Source: Prinia subflava
Lineage: Eukaryota; Chordata; Aves; Passeriformes; Cisticolidae
Direction of reading: 5' to 3'
Assembly: GCF_021018805.1 (NCBI RefSeq)
Contig: NC_086248.1
Location: 95,813,239-95,877,238, forward strand
DNA length: 64,000 nt
Shown here piece after piece: positions 1-11,722 of this stretch. The translations under genes were made by a program, and so were the position numbers. How positions within the stretch are numbered: the stretch's first letter is position 1; the number at the start of each line of letters is the position of its first letter. Under the pieces are notes generated by a model. The model ran no database searches and was not told the DNA's origin. It saw nothing but the letters and a program-made list of their open reading frames with translations.

Positions 1-754
1 GTAAAAGGTTTTACTTTAAAATAAAGCTGAAAAAAGTATTCCCCCTCAGAAGAGCCATCTCCCAAATATTCTTATCCGTTCTGAAATGTCTTTTTCTCCA
101 TCTGGAAAGAAGGCCTCTGGATTTGAAGATAAATCTAAAAGTGCTAATTAACCTGCATGTATTACAAGGTAGGAAGAAAAAAGTTAAGGGGGAGCTGGGT
201 GGCACAGGCATGGAGCACATGGAAATTTTCTTAAAAAACTTTTTTCATTCCGTTTGAGGAGACTGCTCAAGAAGTAAAAGTCAGCTTGAAGTGAGAGTGG
301 CAGCCTCATACCTTGAATGAAGCAAAGATCCTGGGCAAATACAGAATTAGTTTTACAATTACAATTAATTTACAAATTATTTACTTCTTTGAGCATCAGA
401 TGAAAGCTGTGCATCACAAGCATGACATCAAGGGAGCAGTCTTGATAATATGTAATGGTTGCTCTCTTCTGGTCCCTCTCTGCAAAGGGTCAGTGCTGTT
501 TCCATAGCAGACGTGACTTAGGAAATGATGGACTTTGCTTTCTGGTTATGATAACCTTAATACTCATCAACTGCCTTTGTATACCGTGCTCAGGAGCCTT
601 TTTTGGTTTTCTCCTGACAATTGCAGCAAAAGTCAGTTCAACATCAACTATAGAGTTGCTCTGCATGTGGAAAAAAGTTAATACCTCCAAGAACAGCACA
701 GTATGAAGTGGATCTCCATACCTTCCAGCTCTCAGGGAGGAGGGAAAACAACAC
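1..754. other. Non-coding DNA, nothing recognised
   Basis: Open frames here are all under about 100 codons and overlap one another on both strands, as expected by chance. No repeat family, RNA gene or splice-site pair was recognised. Confidence 0.6.
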
Positions 755-837
755 TGGATCATATTTAGCTTTGGCATGAGCGGGTGCAATTCCCAGAGGG
801 ATTTGCACCCGCTTATGCCAGGACTGAATATGGCTCA
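755..837 (+). ncRNA. Long imperfect hairpin, possible pre-miRNA-like or relic palindromic repeat
   Basis: Bases 755-794 pair with 798-837 around a three-base loop (AGA, 795-797). The inner 23 positions (772-794 with 798-820) have 21 Watson-Crick pairs, one G-U pair (778/814) and one T-T mismatch (790/802). The outer 17 positions have 10 Watson-Crick pairs, five G-U pairs and two mismatches (769/823 and 758/834). The total is 31 Watson-Crick, 6 wobble and 3 mismatches in 40 positions, far beyond what chance gives for arms this close together. Six of the non-Watson-Crick positions pair as G-U on the + strand, against two on the - strand, which weakly favours a + strand transcript. The tiny loop is unusual for an animal microRNA. 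A decayed palindromic transposon or an ancient Eulor-like hairpin repeat is a serious alternative. I do not recognise either arm as a known microRNA. Confidence 0.3.
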
Positions 838-3800
838 CGGAGCTTGCAGGGTGGTCGTGTAATTAAATTACATGGTGGTTCAATGTATTTCTACAATGCC
901 AAATGATGCAATATTTTTTCAAAAAGGACCACTCTGCATTATTTAAAACAAACCAATTGATTATCTTCATCACCAGTTTGCCCTCAATATTCAGCAGATT
1001 TTCAAACCATCACTGAGGCCTCTTAAGCTTTTGTCTTTAGACAGGAGCACTGACAGTCTGAATTATACACTGCTTCCTCCTTATTAGAAGTTACTTATAA
1101 AAAAAATACTGCCACTGTGGTCTACAGTTCAATGAAGTCCATTGTAAACTCCCCAGTATAACATAAACCTCCCTAAAACACATAAAATTATTGGCTTCCA
1201 AGAGCAGTCTCACTGAAAGAAAGCTCTGTATGTAGTCTTTGCTTAAAACACAGGTATTTGGTAGGATGGAATTCAAACTCCCAACTCAGTTTTAAAGGGT
1301 TAGGTCCAAGGAAAGTTGACACAGACCATGTAATTTTAATTAAAGAAAGATTTTGCTCCTTTATAGCCAACAGGGGCATTGTAACATTGACATATTGATG
1401 CTAAATAATTATGAGTCCATAAATAATTCAGTATATAAAAATGTTGTGTGACTGGTGCCAGGTAGCGAAGGGAAATAGCACTGAAAGAGCTGCCGTGCCA
1501 GGTTACTGCTACAATGCCAGAGGACAGGCAGGTAATGTGATCTAACAGCTATCCAAACAGGGAAATGCCACAGGCTGCGCTGCCCACAGAGAGCACTTGG
1601 AAGTGGAAAATCAAGGGCTGTCCAGTTTTGTCACCTCAGTATTTTAGCACCACTGTCACAGATGAGGATGAAGCTTTAGGAGAGGTACCAAGGAGAAAGG
1701 CAGTAAAGCAATCACACGCAGAAAGAGAAATATTAAAAAGCAAATTGATGACGAATTTAAGATTTTTTCTATTATTATTATTCTAGGAGCTAGGAAAATA
1801 CCACAAACTTATTTCCATGGATAACCATCCACCTTTAAGACAGAATTCAGTTCAGATGTGATCCTGACCTTTGGTTTTCACTCTCTGTGAACTTTCAGAA
1901 GTCAAATATTCATTGGCACACATAACTGGGGAAAATAAATTTTAACCTCCTGCTCTGGAGTATTGATGCCAGAAAAATGGTATTTTTAAAATTTATTTGT
2001 TTTGAAGTTTGATAAGGAGTCTTTCAGCTCTGGACCAAATGAAGCATATCACACAAGTTTGTAATGGGAACCATACCCATGGGGTTTCCCAAATATGTTT
2101 CTGCCCTGTGCTATTTGCTGTGATAACACTTGAAACTGTCCATGGCTGCTTTGAGATCAATAAATTTTTTAAGCAATGAAAATGAAGATGATGGGGAATC
2201 AGAGGCCTCAGACAGGTACAATCAAACAATCTGTCTCAAGCTTCACAGAGAGTTGAACACAACTGAAGATTAAACTGAAATGTTCCTCACTTATTTAACT
2301 ATAAGATAGTAACCATATGCCCAAGTTTCCTAGGAATGCTCATCACCTACAAAAGCTCCATGGCTTAAGAAGTAACTTCTCCCTGTTTGTTTTTCAAGAC
2401 TATCCTTCCAGGTTCATCTGCTACTTTTTTGCTCCTTTCCCTCTGGAAAGGCTTGGTGTCTGCAAGTACCTCTTGATTACGAGGGTTATATTGATTATGG
2501 GTTATAAGGTTCAACATGAAGACAACTGACCACATGTCACCAACAAGTCAACCAGCACAGCTCAAACATAAATGTCCAATAGCAAACACCTCACACTGGA
2601 TAAAATTTGTTTATTTTATCCAAAGATAACAGTGGTACTAGGAGATTTTAACAACACAGGGCTTGAAGAACAATTGCTGAAGAGGAATAAAAAGGAAATA
2701 TTTGAACTGCTCCTTGCATCTGCCAGAACTAAGACTACTGCAATCCAAGAAAACCCTTGCAGCCAGCATACTGTATGGTTTTAGTAATTTACCCCTAAAG
2801 ACTTAGTTTTCCATGCTTGGATTTGGTTCACTGCCCCTCTTACACCTACCCTCAGATCTTTGTGCACACTCCAAGCTGCCCCTGTAAGTACAGTCTTGTT
2901 TGATTTTCATTAGTGTATTAGAGCAGAAAAAATAAAGAAACCCTTTCCCTCTAGGAAATAGTCTTCAAATATCTCTGTTCCCAGATCAGTGTCTGTACAT
3001 TTGGTGCCAGAGAGACACAGCCAGTCCTACACACACTGCTGGAAGCAGAACTAGGGCTGTGGAAAGCCAGAGCTGCTCCAGGTTCCCTTATGCTGGCTGT
3101 CGGGATGCAGGCAGCCACCACTGCCAGGTCCCGGCAGCTGCAAGAGGTTCGTGAGCAGCAGAAGTGCAAAATAAAGCCCAGGGACTCCTCCAAGTGCCAA
3201 GGTTACTGAGGGGGTTGTTTTGTTTTGACCTCATTCAACTCCTGTCACATTCCCGCTGCAGGTGCAGCCTTTCTTCATCTTCAATATCAAGACATTTCCT
3301 TTCCCATAGTTTGGGAAAAGAATGGGCTGCTTCTACTCCAACCAAAAAGGCACCTCTCACTGAATGATTTTTTCCCCTCTCATTCCTCTCCTCCCCCAAA
3401 GTGACAGCTGCCCAGTGGATGCTGTTGCAAGAACCAGTGTTACAGGCAGACCCAGCAGCTTGTTAGTGCAGTTTGCTCAACACAAAGCTTTCGCTTCTCC
3501 TTTTTTAAAACAGGGAATATACCCAGATCCCTAGTCTCCTTTCACAGGTGAAACCCACACTTCAGTTTTGGAGAGGCAGAGGACCCCAGTGTCTGCCTTC
3601 ACAGAGCTAGGGAGTGGTCTAGACAAGAGGGTACCCCTGAGTCTTCATGATGACTCACAAGAGCTTGCAGTGGTCACTTATCACCACATTTATTTAGGAG
3701 AGGAGCTTTGCCAAGGCCTCAGAACCAGCCAAATTCTATCCCGTCCAAACCAATTAGGCTTTGGGGATGTTTTCAAACCCAAGAGGACCAGAGCATGTTC

Positions 3801-4760
3801 AGGACAGAGGGCACAAGTGCTCAGCTCACTGCAAATGAGACACAAGCCACCCACCACAAACTCAAGTGCACACCAAGCATTGGGAATTCTAATAAAATTA
3901 TCACTTTACTTTTTGCTGAATCCTGCCAGATGATAGAAAACCAAGAGAAAAAAATGCAGCTTGAGGGAGCATCTCATGAGTAAAAGGCCTAGGGCATTTA
4001 ATACAGAGGGAGGACTAAATTGTGCAGAGAGGAGGCAGAACAATTGATTGATCACAGTGCACAGGCTCAGGAGAAATGGAGACAAAGCCTAAAACAGAGA
4101 AACCTAAACAGGACAAAAGCAAGCTGGATAACACAGTCCACAGTTTACTGTTACAAAATGAGCCTGGGCTGGCAGAGAGGCACTTCTGACTTCTGGGTGG
4201 CTTTTCCACCAGTTCTAGAATCTGTTTCCCTGATGAAGCAAAAGCATCCCTGTAGGGAAGCCACTAACATGGCTACTGCCACCTTGGTGGAGCCAGCTTT
4301 GACAATCACACACATTTGTACACATTTATTAAGTGGTCAAAATTAAGAGTCAGACATTTTACCTTCTTTTATACCACCTTTCCTATGAAGCTCCATGATC
4401 CCCTAAAAACAAGATAACAAAACCCTCAACATTATTCCCATGGCCTGATACACTCAGTCCAAAGGAAAGAGCAACGTGTGCCTGTGCGTATGGTTTGCTT
4501 TCCAAGAGGGCTTTGTGATTTGTCAAATTAACACCTGGAGAATGAGACAAGGAGGAGTTCCATCCCCAGGCAGAGTGGGCCATGCCCCAAGTTTCCTCAC
4601 GGCCTCTTTGCAGAGGCGGTTCCCAGAAGAGGGAGAGATTGAGCCGATGTACTCATGCTGTGTGTGGCCCTAGCTCCTATTCCCAAGCTTTTAGCTCCTT
4701 AATTACCCTCCTTTCGGAGGGTCAGGCCTTGGCTAAAGAATACCCTGCACTCAGTTATGC
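838..4760. other. Non-coding DNA, no gene recognised
   Basis: Only short overlapping frames are present (longest 121 codons at 3568-3933, no recognisable motif). A perfect 10-bp inverted repeat occurs at 2597-2606/2613-2622, which is about as often as chance predicts. No repeat family was recognised. Confidence 0.6.
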
Positions 4761-5110
4761 CTCATCCTAATGAATGCTAATAAAAAGCGTTTTGATGACT
4801 AACGCAACATAAAACTCTGCCCTGTTTCATTGCATCTGCTTAATAAGAACCTCATTTAATATCAAATTACTGCCTGCTCAGCCAAGGCCTTGTATTTGTG
4901 GTAACGGGGCCGTGAGGCGGGAATACCAAGAGCTGCAATATGGAAATTCCTCACTAATATTCTCGGCAGGGCTGTGCAATTACTTAATTCATTTAGCTGA
5001 GCCAGTCTGATGGCTGGGCCAACTGTTTCCCAACACGGAGCCCAGCGCTAGGCAACTGGCCTCCCCACGGGCCGCTCCTGCCGGATCGCTTTTCCTGGGA
5101 CCCGGCTACC
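4761..5110. promoter_or_regulatory. Candidate regulatory block: TAAT-rich segment beside a CpG cluster
   Basis: Homeodomain-type cores recur, for example TAATGA at 4768-4773 and TTAATT at 4984-4989, with several more TAAT/ATTA between 4770 and 4995. The adjoining bases 5034-5110 contain about seven CpG dinucleotides, unusually many for this CpG-poor window. Both strands lack a convincing coding frame. This texture resembles conserved developmental enhancers in vertebrate gene deserts, but conservation cannot be measured here and the function is inferred. Confidence 0.3.
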
Positions 5111-5648
5111 AGCAGTTGCTTGGGGGATTTCAAAGAGGACCACAGATAGTGTTACCAAATGAATGGGCTTCTCGTAGTGAACACGAAATCCTGCTTCCTC
5201 CCAGTCAATCAAATGCCAGCCAGAGGATGCCCCATGAGACGGCAGCCACAGAGAAGCAGCGTGGCTGGGTTCTACCTCTGTTACTTGTATGGGGGAGCAT
5301 CAGTGCATGGACAGGAGTCTGCATTTAAAAATATTCCCTCTTGCAGTTCTAGAGAGCACTGCTCCAAAAATCCACGCTGTCCCTCCTCCCCACAGCTGCT
5401 TGACTCAGCTGGCTCCCGTAGAAACTGAAGTTCTCCATACTGCACCTCGGATCTTTTGGGAAAATTTAAAAAAATGTAAACAGTGATGATTCCCAGCTCC
5501 CATGAACAATGACTTACCAGAAACGCTTTCACACACATTCCTCACAGCTTTAATCAAACCTTAGGCAATGATATTTTTGGGGAAAGGATTTAATCAGTGT
5601 ACTTGAGTTAGGAACCATACTTAAAAGAATGCTAAGTGTTATCATTCA

Positions 5649-5677
5649 TAACACTCACATTCATAATGTGAGTATTA
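5649..5677. repeat. Short inverted repeat
   Basis: Arms 5649-5661 and 5665-5677 are complementary at 12 of 13 positions around a three-base loop. A second five-base inverted repeat (GTTAT/ATAAC) overlaps its left side. It is AT-rich and close to the chance expectation for 64 kb, so no function is implied. Confidence 0.5.
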
Positions 5678-8663
5678 AAAACAATTAAAAAACATCTTAT
5701 CATTAGTTTGACTCTGTACAGAGTTTTGGCAAGTCAAAATACTGAAACGTTTTGCCCAGTCCTGGTTTACACTTTGAAAAAAAAAAAGCTTTTGAAAAAA
5801 AAATGGAGAGGGTGTAAAAAATCCCACAACCCACAAATGTGTTTCAGCAGCTGCCTTATAGTGGAATTTAAAGTGGTTTATTTGCTTAGTTTAGTAAGAA
5901 GCAACAAGATCACAGAATACGTATGTCTTCACAGGAGGAAAGTGGTCTAAAAAATGTGATGAGCAGCAGTAAAAAATTACCCATGACACTCGAGCCAGGC
6001 TGACTCAGGGTATACCATGATGGGCACATGCTAAAAAGCAAAGCAATAGCTCTGCCAGCATCGTTTTCAAAACAGATGTCTGTCTCAGAGATATGGTTTC
6101 ACCAAATAAGTTATCTAGCTCAGGGAAAGATGTGGATGGAAGGCAATGATTCTGCAGCAAGTCAAACTATGAGTGGCATTGGACTGGGTATGGTACAAGG
6201 ACAGAGAACAGCAAGAGAAGAAAAAAAAACACCCTGAGGAATCCCACTGGTGAGAGAAACCTGCCCAACTCATGTGAGAAGCACAGCTGGGCAAACTCCA
6301 GCTGTGCAGGGACTCCCTCCATGCAGGGCATTGCCCTTGAAACAAGAGAGCTTGTCCCTACAAATCCCTGTCTGAGTGGTCTTATTTTCACCATGACTGT
6401 CCAGCCTTGCAGGCACCCTCACAGACAAGACACACATGCTAACACTGGGGAAAAAGACCCACTGGAAAACAAATATTCTAGCATATATTTTCCTATAAGA
6501 GGAAAAACCACACAGAGGGCCAGGAAACCCTCATTGTTCCAAGGCTCTCCAGGGCCAGCAGATGTCCCGAGGGCTGCAGAGAAAAGCGTTTGTGGGAAAG
6601 GTCAGTGCCTGCATTCCACACCCAGGCTGCTGCCTCCACACCACCTCCACCCCCCTGGGAGGCAGAAGGGGGGATCAGGGGCACAGGGTAGCAAAATAGC
6701 ACTGGAAAACGGGGCATGTCTGCAACAACACACTAATACACCTGAGTGTCTGCATTTAGTAGGAAACAGTGACCCCCATCCCTTCCTACTCCTTAAGGAC
6801 TCCTGCAGATGGCTTTTGTACCTCCAAAGCTGGAGCAATACAATCAGTTTCTACCTTCACCACTGCTGTCTTGTATAGGTTTACCACTTGCACAGTTTTT
6901 ACACTCCTGCTCCTCATAAAATGCTTGGAAAATAAAAATTTACCCAACTGTGGTAATTACAAAAGGCACTTGGACACAGCAATCCATTGCTTTCCACATT
7001 CACCTCTTTCCACTTTCTCCACAGAAAGAAAAGCTGGATGATTTGAAGAAAATTTTCATCCTCCCTTGTATATAAAAAAATCATTCCCCTTGTATGATCT
7101 CTCACCCTCAACCTCCCATCTACTTTCCTGCTCTGCAGCCTATGGATTGACACCAGCAACATGCCAAACACAAAATTCAGTAGCAGCCTGAGGGCCTATC
7201 AGGACTCAACCTTTGAATCTTGTCTGATTTTCCTTTCAGTGGCAGGTTTCAATGGATTTCTGGAAAAGACCTGAAACAGTTCAGATTTCACTTAAAGCTG
7301 GAAATGTACTTCATAGGAAGGGCAGTTGGTGGGAAGAACCCAACCCTTTTTTATCCATGGATACACAAACCATGCCCAAGCTTTGGATTGGAAGAGGAAT
7401 CCTCCTTCTCCAAAACAGCCTCATTTCTGATTCAATTAAAATGAAACAACCTTGCTCTACTGTCAGGTATGTCATGTCTTCAGATTCAAAGCCAGGACAT
7501 GTCTTCAGCTGCAAGAGGCTCCACAAGACTCAAAAATATGAACCCTGCATCTGGGCATCCAATGTTGCTTATACACCTGCTGAGAGGGGACCACTGTTAT
7601 CTCCAAAACTGCTGCTGGAGCTTATCATCACGGCAGAGGGGACACCCCAATGTGTCCAGCCCAGAACATCACAGTCTGGCTCTGCTGGTGAGTCCTTCAG
7701 AGGAGTCTGACAGAAAAAAACCATCTGGGACTTGCAAGCAGGGGCAAAGTGACCCCATGAGACCCATGGCACCAAAAACTTGAAGCTGTGTTTAGCACCT
7801 CTCTCAGCAGCACTGCAGCTGTATTATGGCACACCTCACTGGCTGCTTCCAAGGAAACTAACATCTCCTGATCGACCACCAATGCATTTCAAAGATCATT
7901 CTGCTAACTCCATAAGTTTTTTGACTAGCACAAGGCATCTTTACAGTGAAGTTTCCCTACTGTAATGCAAAATATCAGAATTAGTTAAGACTGGAAAAAA
8001 AAGTCAAGTCCAAGCCAGCAAGGCTTATGAACAGACAAGAAAGCAGATGAAAATATGTGCAGTCTTCCAGTAAGAGATGTCCTCCCTAGGCTTCTGTTCA
8101 GCCTGACAGCTCCCCATTTGCCAGCTATCATGGGTGTGGGGAACAGAAGTGGGATCAAAATCACAGACCCATAATGAAGAAAGCCCCACAAGGAAGGAAG
8201 TCCCCACATTGTACTGCAAAAGCAAAATCCAGGTGACCTCTGGACAGATGTGTGCTGAGAGCAAGATGCTTTCCCACACCTACAAAGCCCTTTCAAGTCC
8301 CTGCCTCACTCTGTCCAAGCCCAGAAGCCAGCAGGGCCTGTAGAACTATGAACAGAGCAGGTGAAGAGGGATAAGTGTCCCTGACACACAGCAGCTGGTG
8401 ACAGAGCCAATCAAGCCTTCATGACCACCCTTCCCAATCTGGGTATGATGGTCCCGGCCCACCACAAACTTGTGCAACCCCTGGCAGGCTGCCACTGATC
8501 AGAGCTGATGCCTCCAGAGCACAGCAGAGAAGTGAGCATATGGAAGGACACAGTGTCCTCTAGAGGTAGAAAAATACCTTATGATTTGGTCACAGAGTGA
8601 GCACTGGACAGCAGGATTGCTCCACAAGACCAGGAGGGATTGCTCCAGACTGGCAGAGGACAA

Positions 8664-8694
8664 GGGTGGGGGACCACTGCTGGGCAGGGGAGGG
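8664..8694 (+). other. G-run cluster, weak quadruplex potential
   Basis: Five runs of three or more G occur at 8664-8666, 8668-8672, 8682-8684, 8687-8690 and 8692-8694. The second gap is nine bases, so only a long-loop quadruplex definition is met. Confidence 0.3.
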
Positions 8695-9849
8695 ACAGGC
8701 AGGCATGGGGTCACACCACCTGGTTCCACTGCAGCACCCCCAGTACAGTGGAGATGGCCAAAATTCCCTTACTCAGATCCAAACTGCATCCATAAAACAG
8801 CTCCTCAAGGCTCCCAGATGTCAACCCCCAAATCTGGCAGCTTTGCTGCCCATCACACCTCTGCTACCCCTGGAGGGGGTTTATAGCCATTTAAGCTGCC
8901 AAACATAATCAGCCTGGTGCTGGGTGGTCACACGGGGAGGTAGCCCCACACAGAGGGGTGGCTGCTTGATCTGGGCTCTTAGATCAGGTAAAACAATCTT
9001 TGTGGGGACAAGGAGGAAAAAAATACATGCAAGTGCTCTGTGAAGTACTGCTTTGGGCCAGGAGCTGTTTCTAGTGTTTCTGAATAGGAGGAGCCCACGA
9101 GTTTGAGTAGTCCTATGAGGCTCCATACAGTTGTGGAAAATGAGGCTCTTAAGTGCTCTAAACTGGCTTTCAGCTAGACTCCTTATAAAACCAGGAATGT
9201 CTTCTACATATCTTTCAAAAGTAGGCCATGATTTAAATAAAGTGTTGTTGGGAAGAGAGAGGAAAAACATAGCATTGCTGAAATAGGCTCAACATTCTTG
9301 CCAGAGGCACGGTTCTGTGAAAATAGGTGCTCATACAGAAGATCCAGACCTTTCCCCCTGTACCACTGCAGTGTAGCTGGTGATAAACACCAGCACCACA
9401 GGAACGCAGGCAAAAAAATCCCTGCACAAGGAAGAGCATGCTGAGTAAAGATACAAACCAAGTGCCTGGAGCAGCACAGAGGCAAGACCAGTTTCCCTGA
9501 CCAGTTTCTTGCTACCCTCTCCTATCCCTTCTGGAGTCAGCAGTCAGCCTAAACTCAAAACACTGGGGGGGTCTTCCAATCAGGAGAATAAAATCAGATT
9601 TGCAAATGTGTGTCTTTCCAAGACACTATTGCATCCAAGGAAGTACAAATGTCCGATGTTTGACAAACCAAGGGTCAAAAGAATGAAAGACAAACCCACG
9701 CACATTGCCACACCATTTTCCCTCATCCTCTCTTAGCTGTAGGCTGCTGCTGCTATTTCCTCAAAACAGACATCACAGAGAGTGTCCTGACATTCACTCA
9801 CCCCAGGAGTCCCAGCAAAGCCTTTCCTGGTCAGCCAGGTCCTGAAGGT

Positions 9850-9950
9850 CCATCTTTTCGGCACCAAACTCTATTATTGTGATAATTATTAAACAAAAGA
9901 GCATTCAGCAACTCCCTTTGGCCCAAGGAGGAGGAAAGCCGTTCCTCCCA
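9850..9950. promoter_or_regulatory. Short AT-rich homeodomain-motif segment
   Basis: TAATTATTAA at 9883-9892 carries overlapping homeodomain cores in a short AT-rich segment between less AT-rich flanks. This is motif texture only, and the evidence for regulation is weak. Confidence 0.15.
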
Positions 9951-11602
9951 CTGCCCATTTGGCTTGGCTTTAGACAACACAAGGCTGGGCAAGTCAACCA
10001 CAATACAAAGAATTATTTATAAACTGGTAAACACAGCTACAGATACCAAGGAGCTCTGCTCCACAGAGGGAATGCCCAGTGTGCCAATATCCTGCTTGTT
10101 CACCAACCAGCCACTGAGAAACCAGATGGCCACAAGAGGACTGAAAGCCTTCAAGAGTCTTATAAATGAATACTTAGGTTCTGCTAAACCTCCAAATTAT
10201 AGCCTAGGTGAGGGAGGAGAATGAAAACGGAATTCTAGTGGGTTTTTAAACCAGCTCTGACCCGTGGCCAAGCTCAGCCATGTATGACACTGGCTGAACT
10301 GATGGGAGGTGTCATCCCATAGCAGAGGGTTACCCTCCCACTGCATCCCAAGCATCTCCAGTGGGTCCAGTGGGGCTGAAACAATGGATCTTCCTGCCCA
10401 GGGAGCATGACAAAGGCAGGATGTAGGATTAGCTGTGAGCTCAACACCCTGGGCACCACATATTGCTTACATTTTTAAGTAGCAAAATGTACCAAGAAGT
10501 GAAAAAAAAAAAAACAAAAAAAAAACCCGCAAAGGTTTTGCGCAAATCCCACTCAGACAGGGTTTCTAAGCATGAAACTACAAACAAACAGAAACCAAAG
10601 CCGCTCAGTACTAAATTCACCCGAAGACACAAAGCTCCTTTTTCTAGAGTGATCAAGCCAGTGGATCTAGGCTTGGTGGAACATCAGAAAAGTTTCCGAG
10701 TCAGGAGGGGCAGTGGCTCTCCCGGGCAGGGGGAAGCAGCCTTCCTTGCAGGATGCCGGGTCGGAAGCTGCACTGCTGCGGCGTGCCCAGAAGGTGACAG
10801 TGTTTGTTAAAATTTTGTCACTACAGCCCCTGGACAGCAGCGATTCGCACCTGAGTGGCACCCAGCGATTCCAGTATTTGAAAAAACCATTGTTAAAGGA
10901 AAAAAAATAAAAGGTTTTGAGAGATAGTTGTGTCGGCTTGGTTAGTTTTCTGCTCTCTTTTTGAAGAGCCTGTCTCTGAACCAAGCAGAAAATGCTGCGC
11001 ACTGAAGCAAAACTCTTTTTCATCTTTTCATACGCATTTAAGACCACAAAAGATACAGAATTTTCCTTGAAGTAAATTAGGATCTCATCTGCAGATAGCT
11101 TTGTATCTGTCCCTATCATTCTCCATTTCCAGGGACAGATGGTACAAATTCACAGCTTTTTTCTTTTCATGTCTTTAGATTTCTCTCATTTGTGCCATTA
11201 TTCATTGAAATTATTTACTATTTGATAACTCAAGAACTTCTGAGCTGGCAAAAAAACAACCACTGAAATGATCTTCCCTGAAGAGCTGCTGTGTTAGACA
11301 AGCAAGCAAGCACTGTGTGAATACACATGGAAACATCTCCTCCTGGTCCCTAAACTATAATTAGAGCAAGACATTGCTCATGCAGCCGTGGAGCGCTGCT
11401 CAGTGCGGCAGTAGCAGCAGCATCCTCGCCGGGATTTGCTGGTTTTGCAGGTTCTGCTCGGGCACAAGTCACCACCTGAAACACCAAACAACCAGGAACC
11501 AGCCCAAACACAAGTGCTTACCTCATCTCAGAGGGTTTATGGACTCCTCAACTTGATGGGGTTCCCTTGCAGACGAAGATCACTTTCTTCTCTCCTGGAC
11601 AG
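9951..11602. other. Non-coding DNA, no gene recognised
   Basis: The longest frame is 10667-11119 on the - strand (150 codons). It shows no recognisable domain and overlaps open frames on the + strand. An interrupted A-run lies at 10502-10526. Confidence 0.55.
10502..10526. repeat. A-rich simple sequence
   Basis: A run of A interrupted by a single C. It makes the lysine-rich start of a + strand open frame (10463-10810), which is therefore probably spurious. No flanking retrocopy was recognised. Confidence 0.8.
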
Positions 11603-11722
11603 GTTCCCCCTGCAATTTTTAAAGAAGTGGAGGTCACAAAGCTGCCTCACCCCTCAGAAAAGTATTACTGCACTGGACAGAATAACTCAGGGAGCAGATT
11701 ATGGTCCAGTGAAGGACAATTG
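11603..11722 (+). other. Candidate internal exon, 120 bp, unidentified
   Basis: A pyrimidine-rich tract (11583-11597) ends in CAG at 11600-11602 and a strong GTGAGT donor starts at 11723. The enclosed 120 bp is exactly 40 codons in the frame beginning at 11603 and has no stop, so a phase 0-0 cassette exon is possible. The peptide begins VPPAIFKEVEV and ends SSEGQL, and I do not recognise it. A second + strand frame (starting at 11604) is also open through the segment, which weakens the coding argument. It may be an exon of a long non-coding RNA or a chance pairing of good splice signals. No partner exon was identified nearby. Confidence 0.22.

Larger units (their letters stand above)
5111..9849. 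other. Non-coding DNA with minor simple sequence
   Basis: No gene is recognised. The longest frame (6321-6878, + strand, 185 codons) has no recognisable domain and overlaps open frames on the other strand. Minor features are an imperfect inverted repeat at 5649-5677, two A-runs in a near-duplicate context at 5772-5804, and G-runs at 8664-8694. Confidence 0.6.

Noticed and set aside
2572..2784. Frame containing VVLGDFN, reminiscent of the endonuclease motif of LINE elements
   Set aside because: The match is a few residues only, with no neighbouring endonuclease or reverse-transcriptase motifs and no nucleotide similarity to CR1 that I could see.
6321..6878. 185-codon + strand open frame
   Set aside because: No recognisable domain, overlapped by - strand frames, within the length range chance gives in 64 kb of six frames.
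10463..10810. Lysine-rich + strand open frame that could look like a basic protein
   Set aside because: The lysines come from an A-rich simple sequence and the rest has no recognisable motif.
10667..11119. 150-codon - strand open frame
   Set aside because: No domain recognised, overlapped by + strand frames, no supporting splice or promoter context.
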